From: Pelagibacteraceae bacterium AG-390-O04
GTDB lineage: Bacteria > Pseudomonadota > Alphaproteobacteria > Pelagibacterales > Pelagibacteraceae
DNA: 64,000 bases
NCBI GenBank assembly: GCA_003278065.1
Contig: QCHE01000003.1
Span: 1 to 64,000, forward strand
Reading direction: 5' to 3'
Shown: one piece after another, positions 57,801 through 64,000 of the stretch
Layout: the number at the start of each line of letters is the position of its first letter
How positions within the stretch are numbered: position 1 is the first letter of the stretch
Notes under the pieces: model-generated
The model's input: the letters and a program-made list of their open reading frames with translations, nothing else
What the model was told of the DNA's origin: nothing
Databases searched by the model: none
Made by a program: the position numbers and the translations under genes

Positions 57801-57828
57801 ATAATAATAAACAAGCTAAAAAATTCAA
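57801..57828 (-). promoter_or_regulatory. candidate promoter of the sox operon
   Basis: On the minus strand TTGAAT (57828-57823) and TATTAT (57806-57801) are 16 nt apart, with a predicted start near 57794 and a leader of about 30 nt to the soxB ATG at 57764. The 75-nt gap shows no glycine-riboswitch-like paired structure. Confidence 0.45.
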
Positions 57829-57839
57829 TAACTAGATCA

Positions 57840-59864
57840 GTGGATACAATAAATAGCAAATTAGACGCAGGTTCATCATACTATAAATTGTTAATTTTTT
57901 TACTTTCTTTTTTTATTATTTCACCACCAGTCAATACTTGGACCAAACTGGTACTATTGAGTTTATCAATAATAATAATTTTTTGGTCAAACTTGAGGAA
58001 GAATCAATTTAATAATTATTTTTTTATAATACTATTTTTTCTATTATTCATTCCTAAGTCCCTTATTTCAAATTACTCAATAAACATAAATCATATTATT
58101 TTACCAACTGTATCAAAAGGAAAATATAATTATGTACAGGATAATTTTGATGCTGGGATGAGCATTATATTAAAAAGAGAGTTAAGTGAAATTTTGAAAA
58201 AGGAAAAATTATTTAAAGGTATTCATCAACCAGGATCAACGTATACTTCAACTTTATATAAAGATTTTGCATTCCAATCTGAAAATATCTGGACAGATTT
58301 AGAAGAAGGAAAAAAAATTATAATAAATAAGAAATTTAATTTTTGGGATTTAGGACCTTCAGCTCTTAATGATCGTAATCTAAATTTTGGAGATACTAAG
58401 AAAAAAAATTATGGTACGAATCTTATATTTCCTGTGCTCTTTAAATTAGATCTGCCAAAATCGAGTAAAGGGTCTAATTTATGTTTTAAAGGAAATATTA
58501 TTTATAAAGATAAAAAAGAATATAAGATTTCAAAAAATTTTGAAAAAAAATGTTTATTAGTTGAGGAAAATATAACTTTCTACTTTCTTGATTATGATAG
58601 AAAGCTTGAATTAGAAATTAAAAAAAATTTTCTATATGATAATATTAAGATTATTTTTTATACAATAATTTTAATACAGTTATCGATTATATTTTATATA
58701 TTCATTGATTTAAGATCTATAAATAGATTTTATATTTTTTTAAATTTAGCATTTTATTTAGTATTAATACTTTATTTTAAATATGGTCTTAATGCAGTCT
58801 CTGGATACTCAGAAACTATTTACTTTAAACGAGGTTTAGACGGTATGGCTCACTACGGCTATGCAAGAATAATTCTAACAAATTTTTTTACGGGAAATTT
58901 TTGGGAAGCTTTTAAAGGTGTAGAAAATACTTTTTATTATATGCCTCTATTAAGATATACAAACTCTGTTTCGATGATTTTTTTTGGCGAAACAATTTTA
59001 GGCTCTATTTTAATAATTTCTTTATTTAGTATTTTGATTTATAAGTTTTTAAATTTAATAATTGATAAAAAATTATCTAAGATACTTTCCATAGTATTTC
59101 TATTAATTCCAATATTTGAAGCATTAGGTTTTACCATAATTAACTATATAGGTTTTACGGTAGATGGTTATGGAGAAGGATTGGCTTATTTTTTTCTTTT
59201 ATTATCTGTTTATTTATTTTTACTTAATAATAAAACAAATTTACATTATTTTATAATTGGATTTTCTTCTTTTCTTATAATTGGCTTAAGACCTAATTAT
59301 TTAGTTTTTTCATTTTCTTTAATGTTTTTTTATTCAATTTATTTGATTTATTTGCATAATTTTCATCAAAGGATCTATGACTTAAAATTAAAATTATTTT
59401 TAATGCTTTTTGGGTCTTCTTTTTTCTTTTTATTTTTAATTCATAATTTTATTTATTCGAATGAATTTGTTTTTTTAGTGGAGAGAGGAAATATAGATAA
59501 TTCTCAAAAAATAAAAATTTCTGATTATTTACTACTTTTTAAATCCATTTTTAGTGAAAATTTTCAATTAGATCTTCTAAAAAAAATTTATCACCATTTT
59601 AGAAATTATATAAAACTTTACGAGTTTTGGTTTATTTTGACATTAATTAATCTGATAGTAGTTTTGTTTTCTAAATTTGATATTAAATTTAGAATCTTGT
59701 CTTTATCTTTATTGTTAATGCATGGTACTTTTTTATTATTTTTAGGAACTCCAAGATACTCAATGGGAACATGGCTTATTTCTTTTCTTGTTTTTATTTA
59801 TGCGTTTAATACTTTTTACCTTCCTTATTTAAAAGCAAAATTTTTTCTGAAAAACAATAAATAA
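57840..59864 (+). CDS. large integral membrane protein, possible GT-C-type glycosyltransferase
   Basis: I do not recognise this 674-residue protein. It has two or three hydrophobic spans (16-75), then a hydrophilic, probably periplasmic segment (80-265), then about nine spans from 268 to 665. After the span at 300-313 the segment KRGLDGMAHYGYAR (330-343) places an acidic pair at a membrane border. YYMPLLRY (366-373) and GLRPNYLV (482-489) also recall lipid-sugar-dependent GT-C enzymes of the ArnT/PMT kind. The start is GTG at 57840; no ATG is available upstream of the first span. The convergent neighbour is a GT2 enzyme of the kind that makes lipid-linked sugars, which supports the idea, but function is unproven. 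Confidence 0.7.
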   Translation: MDTINSKLDAGSSYYKLLIFLLSFFIISPPVNTWTKLVLLSLSIIIIFWSNLRKNQFNNYFFIILFFLLFIPKSLISNYSININHIILPTVSKGKYNYVQDNFDAGMSIILKRELSEILKKEKLFKGIHQPGSTYTSTLYKDFAFQSENIWTDLEEGKKIIINKKFNFWDLGPSALNDRNLNFGDTKKKNYGTNLIFPVLFKLDLPKSSKGSNLCFKGNIIYKDKKEYKISKNFEKKCLLVEENITFYFLDYDRKLELEIKKNFLYDNIKIIFYTIILIQLSIIFYIFIDLRSINRFYIFLNLAFYLVLILYFKYGLNAVSGYSETIYFKRGLDGMAHYGYARIILTNFFTGNFWEAFKGVENTFYYMPLLRYTNSVSMIFFGETILGSILIISLFSILIYKFLNLIIDKKLSKILSIVFLLIPIFEALGFTIINYIGFTVDGYGEGLAYFFLLLSVYLFLLNNKTNLHYFIIGFSSFLIIGLRPNYLVFSFSLMFFYSIYLIYLHNFHQRIYDLKLKLFLMLFGSSFFFLFLIHNFIYSNEFVFLVERGNIDNSQKIKISDYLLLFKSIFSENFQLDLLKKIYHHFRNYIKLYEFWFILTLINLIVVLFSKFDIKFRILSLSLLLMHGTFLLFLGTPRYSMGTWLISFLVFIYAFNTFYLPYLKAKFFLKNNK

Positions 59865-60531
59865 GAGTAAAAATATATTTAGATCTAAGCTCGTTAATCT
59901 TAAAATTTGAAACTCCATATTTTCGTCCATACCAATTAATAGGTATAACCTTGTATTTAAAATTTCTATTTATAATTTTCAAAGGAAGTTCTAAAAAAAC
60001 ATTAAAACTTTCAGATATTATTGGTTCTAAATCAGTTAGGATATCTCTTTTGTAAATTTTAAAAGCATTAGTAAAGTCATTGTATTTATTCAAATATAGT
60101 AAGCTTACAAAATAATTAAAAACTCTATTCAATATCATTTTAATTTTTGGATATCCATTTATTTTGGAGTCTTTAGTGAATCTTGATCCAAACACTGCAT
60201 CAAGATTTTCATTATAAATTGTATCGAAATAAATTTTAAGATCATTTAAATCATCAGCGCCATCACACATTAAAATAGTTAAAAATTTACCTTTGGCGTT
60301 CTTAATTCCATTTCTTACTGTTTCCCCTAAGCCTTGTTTTTGATTATCAAAGACTCTTATTTTACTATTAGATAATTCTTTTTTTTTAAGTAATTCTAAA
60401 CTTCCATCTTTACTAAAATCATTAACAAATAGAATTTCATAATTGATTTTAATCACATCATCTATTTTTTGAATAATAGACTCGATATTATTTATTTCAT
60501 TTTTGACTGGAATTAATATTGTTAAATCCAT
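59806..60531 (-). CDS. GT2 family glycosyltransferase (polyprenyl-phosphate sugar transferase-like)
   Basis: This 241-residue GT-A fold enzyme begins MDLTILIPVKNEINNIESII, has EILFVNDFSKDGSLELLKKK at about 33-52, and QGLGETVRNGIKNAKGKFLT. MCDGADDLNDL is in the place of the usual DAD metal motif, so the metal-binding acidic residues are shifted (DGADD). The NGYPKIKMILNRVFNYFVSL segment and an NDFTNAFKIYKRD pattern are like dolichyl- or undecaprenyl-phosphate mannosyl/glucosyltransferases. No C-terminal membrane spans are present. It overlaps the membrane protein gene tail-to-tail by 59 nt and faces the epimerase gene across 13 nt. Confidence 0.85.
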   Translation of the reverse strand: MDLTILIPVKNEINNIESIIQKIDDVIKINYEILFVNDFSKDGSLELLKKKELSNSKIRVFDNQKQGLGETVRNGIKNAKGKFLTILMCDGADDLNDLKIYFDTIYNENLDAVFGSRFTKDSKINGYPKIKMILNRVFNYFVSLLYLNKYNDFTNAFKIYKRDILTDLEPIISESFNVFLELPLKIINRNFKYKVIPINWYGRKYGVSNFKINELRSKYIFTLIYCFSEKILLLNKEGKKY

Positions 60532-60544
60532 ATAATCTTTATTT

Positions 60545-61582
60545 ATGCATATATTAATACCTGGTGGATGCGGTTTTATTGGTTCTTCTATAGCTATCTA
60601 CCTAAAGCAAAATATTAAAAATTGTACTGTAACATCAATAGATAATTTATCAAGAAATACATCTTATTTAAATCAAAAAAGACTTAAAAAACATAAAATT
60701 AAAAATATTAATTTAAATCTTTCATCATCAGATTGTCTTACTAAATTAAATCTAAAAAAAAAGATTGATTTAATTATTGATTGTTGTGCTGAACCTTCTG
60801 TTGAATTATCAAAAACTAGACCTAATTTAGTTTTTAATTCTAATTTAAAATCTACTTTAAATTTATTAGAAATTGCTAAAAAAAAAAAATCTAAAATTAT
60901 CTATCTTTCTACATCTAGAGTTTATTCTATAAGACAAATTAATAGTTTATTTAAAAAAATTAATTTTAATAAAAAATTACCAAGAAAAGTTAAAATTAAT
61001 GAAAATTTTTCAGTCGAGTCTCCAATATCACTTTATGGATTTACAAAATTGAGTTCAGAAATATTGATTAAAGAATATTCTTTTTTATATGGTATTAAAT
61101 ATATAATTAATAGATGTGGTGTTATTTCTGGTTATGGGCAATTTGGCAAACAAGATCAAGGTTTTTTAAGTATGTGGTTATGGAGACATTTGAATAAAAT
61201 AAAAATAGATTACCAGGGATTTGGAGGATTTGGTCATCAAATAAGAGATGTATTAGATATAAAGGATTTATGTTATTTGATTAAAGAGCAAATATCAAAA
61301 ATTAATAAAATTAATAATCAAACTTTTAATGTAGGTGGTAGCACTAATAATTCGATCTCTTTAGTTGAGTTAACAAATTATTCAATATTTGCAACATCAA
61401 ATAAAACAAAGATAAAAAAAAATTTAAAAACGTCAAACTATGACTTACGTTATTATATCACGGACAATAAAAAAGTTTATTCTAAATATAAATGGCGTGT
61501 TAAAAAAGGGATTAATTTGATAATAAAAGAAACACTCCAAAGTTTGATAGAAAACAAAAAATATTTATATAAAATTTTATAA
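60545..61582 (+). CDS. NAD-dependent sugar-nucleotide epimerase/dehydratase (CDP-paratose 2-epimerase-like)
   Basis: This 345-residue extended short-chain dehydrogenase has the NAD site ILIPGGCGFIGSSIA (3-17) and IDNLSR near 36. The catalytic set is STSRVYS (the Ser/Thr position) and SPISLYGFTKLSSE (YxxxK). The segment YQGFGGFGHQIRDVLDIKDL resembles CDP-paratose/tyvelose 2-epimerases, in which a GGKGKQVRDVLH-type motif occurs. Substrate is unknown. It is divergent from the GT2 gene with 13 nt between starts and precedes tRNA-Ser. Together with 57840-60531 it forms a likely surface-sugar cassette. It has many AT-rich lysine codons. Confidence 0.85.
   Translation: MHILIPGGCGFIGSSIAIYLKQNIKNCTVTSIDNLSRNTSYLNQKRLKKHKIKNINLNLSSSDCLTKLNLKKKIDLIIDCCAEPSVELSKTRPNLVFNSNLKSTLNLLEIAKKKKSKIIYLSTSRVYSIRQINSLFKKINFNKKLPRKVKINENFSVESPISLYGFTKLSSEILIKEYSFLYGIKYIINRCGVISGYGQFGKQDQGFLSMWLWRHLNKIKIDYQGFGGFGHQIRDVLDIKDLCYLIKEQISKINKINNQTFNVGGSTNNSISLVELTNYSIFATSNKTKIKKNLKTSNYDLRYYITDNKKVYSKYKWRVKKGINLIIKETLQSLIENKKYLYKIL
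61544..61573 (+). promoter_or_regulatory. candidate promoter of tRNA-Ser inside the epimerase 3' end
   Basis: TTGATA at 61544-61549 is followed by TATATA at 61566-61571 (16-nt spacer) or TATAAA at 61568-61573 (18-nt spacer), giving a start about 40 nt ahead of tRNA-Ser. Only 38 nt separate the epimerase stop from the tRNA, so a promoter inside the gene is reasonable. The AT-rich context lowers confidence. Confidence 0.3.
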
Positions 61583-61620
61583 ATTAATATACTATTAAAA
61601 ATATAAACATTTTTTTACTT

Positions 61621-61712
61621 GGAAGAGTGGGTGAGAGGCTTAAACCAGTCGTTTGCTAAATGACCGTGCGAGGAAACTTGTACCGAGGGTTCGAATCCCT
61701 CCTCTTCCGCCA
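61621..61712 (+). tRNA. tRNA-Ser (anticodon GCT)
   Basis: GGAAGAG pairs with CTCTTCC (61702-61708), then discriminator G and an encoded CCA (61710-61712). The anticodon loop TTGCTAA carries GCT, reading AGC and AGU. The length of 92 nt and a long variable arm fit class II tRNA-Ser. Its CCA end is 4 nt from the stop of the opposing lytic transglycosylase gene. Confidence 0.96.
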
Positions 61713-61716
61713 TTAT

Positions 61717-63924
61717 TTAATATAATGGATTATTTTTGAAAAAATCTCTCATTGGAATAGGCTTTTGCTCTAATATATATCTATAAACATTATAATTTTC
61801 TAAAACTCTTTGTACATAATTTCGAGTTTCTTTAAATTTTATTAATTCAATCCAATCTATATAATCTATTTGTTTCTTTTGAGGGTTTTTATTTATTTTT
61901 TTCCAATATTTAACTCTCTTAGGTCCAGCATTGTATGCTGCTATTGCAAATGGGTAGGCACCTTCGTATTCAAGAATTAATCCAGCAATATAATGAGAAC
62001 CTAAATTTATATTATATTCAGGATCAGTTGTTAATCTTGACTTGGAATAAGGAAGTTTTGCTTGCTTAGCTACGAGTTTAGCCGTGTAAGGCATTAGTTG
62101 CATTAGACCTTTAGCACCCGCGTGACTATTGGCACTTAAATCAAATTCACTCTCTTGTCTGATAATCGATAAAATAAATGCGCTCTCAGGTATTTTTCTT
62201 CCATTAATATATTTGGGAGTACTAATAATTGGATAATTATATTTATTATGAAATCTTTTTTGATATGAAGCAATTTTAGAAATCTGAATAGCAAAATCAA
62301 ATCTTTCTATGTTTGATGCAAGTTCAGCAGCTAACATTTCACTACCATTACTAATATTATCGTTCGCTAAATGTCTTAATATGTGTTTGGTATATTTATC
62401 TTCATCAAGTTCATCTAATAAATAAATTAATTTCACAATCTCTTTTTTAAAAAAATAATTACGATACTCTTTTGTAATATCCATATCTTTTGTAAGCTCA
62501 AAATTTCCATTTTGATTTAATTCCATAAAAGCTAATTGCCCATAATAAGTTGTTAGGTATTTAGAAGCTTTCTTAAACCATTCGTTTGCTAATTCTTGAT
62601 CGTTTAACTTTTTATATGATCTTCCTAACCAATAAGCACCACGTGCAACACTTATAGGATAGCCAACATTATTATAAAATTTTTCAAAATGATCTTTTGC
62701 TAATAAAGGATCATTTAAAAAACTTAAAGCAATCCAACCACTCATCCATTCAGCTGCAGCAAATTCAGGACCATCAGTCATCCCATGATTACTTGATATT
62801 TTATAAGCTAACTCATATTTTTTTTTATATATTAGTGATCTAGATATAATTTCTCTTTCAACCCACCATTTGTCTGGTCTAACTAAATAATCTTTTGTAT
62901 TTTTAATTTTTAATAAAATTTCTACAGAGCTATCGACTCTTCCTCTCTTTCGTCTCCATTTTAATCTATCATAATTTAAACCAGCATCATTTTTAAATTT
63001 TGCAGGAACTTTCGATATTGCATTATCAACCCCATAGGATTTGCTCATTAACAACTGTCTTGCTGTATATAAAAGTTCGTAATCTTTAGGTAAATATCTC
63101 AGTAATCTCTTTAAATCCCAATATTTATTATTCCATGCAAGATAATCGGCTCTTTTTATATAATCATCAATTTTAAGAAATTTCTTATATTTTTTTCTAT
63201 AAAATTTTAACTCACTTTTTGATAACTCAGCAGTTATCCAACCTTCTTTAATTAATTTAATACCTTTCTCATTATTTCCATTCAAGATATAACTTTCACC
63301 AAGAATCATTTTTCCATAACCACTTAAAGGCTCTGATGGACCAAACCAACTTATAATTTTTTTTGGTGAAATATCATTAGTTGAAAGTTTATGTTCTGCT
63401 AAATATTTAATTCTGTTTATTCTTGGGTAGTTTTCATTTTTATCTATAAATATTTTGTAATCATAATAAGAAGCTTTATTTCCTTTAGTTAAGAGGTGCC
63501 TCCATTGTATAAAATTATATATTGATTTGTCCTTAGCTTTTTTAGCAGTTTTAATTGCACCTTGCCAATTAGCCTTTTTCATTTCTGAAATCGCTTTCTT
63601 TGCAAGATTAAAATCTTTTTTATTATAATATCGTGAAATTTTGATTTCAGATTTTTTTTCAGTTCCAGCTATATATGGTTTTTTCTTAGGCAATATTAAT
63701 CCACCATTCTTTTTTTTCTTGGTGATACTTTTTTCTTGAATTTCTTTTATTTCAGTTTTTTTAATTGGTTTTGGAAGTGGTTTTAAAACATCTTTTAGTA
63801 ATTTTTTTTCAGTTTCCTCTGCTGTTTGACCAGGTTTTTTAAGTGGAATTATATCAGCAAAAGCAAATCCAAAAAAAACTGATAAGTTTAATAAAAGTAT
63901 AAAAAATAAGATTTTTTTAATCAT
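61717..63924 (-). CDS. slt: soluble lytic murein transglycosylase
   Basis: This 735-residue periplasmic enzyme cleaves peptidoglycan to 1,6-anhydro-muropeptides. It has a signal peptide with ILFFILLLNLSVFFGFAFA (5-23) and a proline/lysine-rich linker region. A long helical TPR-like superhelix follows (about 90-540), as in E. coli Slt70. The C-terminal SLT domain has ILSIIRQESEFDLSANS, with Glu591 as catalytic acid, then HAGAKGLMQLMPYTAKLVA, YNINLGSHYIAGLI and FAIAAYNAGPKRVKYW. Complete. It is longer than Slt70 (645 aa) because of the linker. Divergent from dapA across 42 nt. Confidence 0.93.
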   Translation of the reverse strand: MIKKILFFILLLNLSVFFGFAFADIIPLKKPGQTAEETEKKLLKDVLKPLPKPIKKTEIKEIQEKSITKKKKNGGLILPKKKPYIAGTEKKSEIKISRYYNKKDFNLAKKAISEMKKANWQGAIKTAKKAKDKSIYNFIQWRHLLTKGNKASYYDYKIFIDKNENYPRINRIKYLAEHKLSTNDISPKKIISWFGPSEPLSGYGKMILGESYILNGNNEKGIKLIKEGWITAELSKSELKFYRKKYKKFLKIDDYIKRADYLAWNNKYWDLKRLLRYLPKDYELLYTARQLLMSKSYGVDNAISKVPAKFKNDAGLNYDRLKWRRKRGRVDSSVEILLKIKNTKDYLVRPDKWWVEREIISRSLIYKKKYELAYKISSNHGMTDGPEFAAAEWMSGWIALSFLNDPLLAKDHFEKFYNNVGYPISVARGAYWLGRSYKKLNDQELANEWFKKASKYLTTYYGQLAFMELNQNGNFELTKDMDITKEYRNYFFKKEIVKLIYLLDELDEDKYTKHILRHLANDNISNGSEMLAAELASNIERFDFAIQISKIASYQKRFHNKYNYPIISTPKYINGRKIPESAFILSIIRQESEFDLSANSHAGAKGLMQLMPYTAKLVAKQAKLPYSKSRLTTDPEYNINLGSHYIAGLILEYEGAYPFAIAAYNAGPKRVKYWKKINKNPQKKQIDYIDWIELIKFKETRNYVQRVLENYNVYRYILEQKPIPMRDFFKNNPLY

Positions 63925-63966
63925 AATCTTTGCTATATGAATCTTTAAACTATGTTATAAGTATTT

Positions 63967-64000
63967 ATGTTTAAAGGATCAAATGTTGCTTTAGTCACCC
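63967..64000 (+). CDS. dapA: 4-hydroxy-tetrahydrodipicolinate synthase, first codons only
   Basis: Only eleven codons are visible from ATG 63967, reading MFKGSNVALVT. This matches the N-terminus of DapA, which condenses pyruvate and aspartate semialdehyde on the path to lysine and diaminopimelate. slt next to dapA divergently is a common alphaproteobacterial arrangement, which supports the call. The rest lies outside the window. Confidence 0.75.
   Translation, partial: MFKGSNVALVT

Noticed and set aside
57765..57839. Possible glycine riboswitch upstream of the sox operon
   Set aside because: The gap is only 75 nt, AT-rich and lacks the paired and conserved G-rich core expected of a glycine aptamer; a plain promoter explains it better.
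1..64000. CRISPR arrays, IS elements, integrases, toxin-antitoxin or restriction genes
   Set aside because: No repeat-spacer pattern, transposase, integrase or recognisable defence gene was seen on either strand by reading; the only long similar segments are the C-terminal repeats inside topA.

Overview
The window is a strongly AT-rich, very gene-dense stretch of a bacterial chromosome. It most resembles a streamlined marine alphaproteobacterium of the SAR11 / Candidatus Pelagibacter type. The evidence is the lysine- and asparagine-rich proteins, intergenic gaps that are mostly 0-50 nt, the order rlmB, tRNA-Tyr, tRNA-Gly, tuf, tRNA-Trp, secE, nusG, rplKAJL, rpoBC, a heterotetrameric sarcosine oxidase operon, a gatCAB cluster and short family members (adk of 187 aa, secE of 63 aa). 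The genus is an inference from content and style; no rRNA gene lies in the window. No gene-free stretch exceeds 300 bases; the longest is 164 bases (16078-16241).

Layout. 1-1523: two minus-strand methyltransferase genes of surface-glycan type, the first cut by the window edge. 1635-3685: tRNA-Leu, nadK, tRNA-Thr (minus), rlmB (minus), tRNA-Tyr and tRNA-Gly. 3733-32137: an almost uninterrupted plus-strand informational supercluster joining what are separate operons in E. coli: tuf-tRNA-Trp-secE-nusG-L11-L1-L10-L7/L12-rpoB-rpoC, then S12-S7-EF-G, then S10 to L15, secY, adk, S13-S11-rpoA-L17. Likely control points are a promoter before tRNA-Tyr, a hairpin between rplL and rpoB, the 164-base rpoC-rpsL leader and a good promoter between adk and rpsM.

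32151-51101: mixed housekeeping genes: an RluC/RluD-type pseudouridine synthase, lipB, mgtE, panC, galU-ugd (UDP-glucuronate supply), a RidA-family gene, topA, plsY, pyrC-like and pyrB, ruvX, gatCAB, an O-methyltransferase with trhO (probable wobble-uridine modification pair), a MATE exporter and an exported nuclease. 51098-57764: a minus-strand run of sarcosine oxidase soxBDAG followed by an amino-acid-type ABC binding protein and permease. This is a plausible route from methylated amines to glycine plus one-carbon units. 57840-61582: a small glycan cassette (large unknown membrane protein, GT2 glycosyltransferase, sugar-nucleotide epimerase). 61621-64000: tRNA-Ser, a lytic transglycosylase (minus) and the first codons of dapA.

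Most of the window is ordinary core genome, and I found no clear new defence or mobile system, CRISPR array or IS element. The points most worth a second look are: a dihydroorotase homologue next to pyrB that has lost its HxH metal ligands; the O-methyltransferase/trhO pair; the unrecognised GT-C-like membrane protein with its GT2 and epimerase neighbours; an ABC permease that begins with a lipoprotein-like signal and has no ATPase beside it; and the compaction itself (13 TAATG stop-start junctions, convergent genes with no room for terminators).
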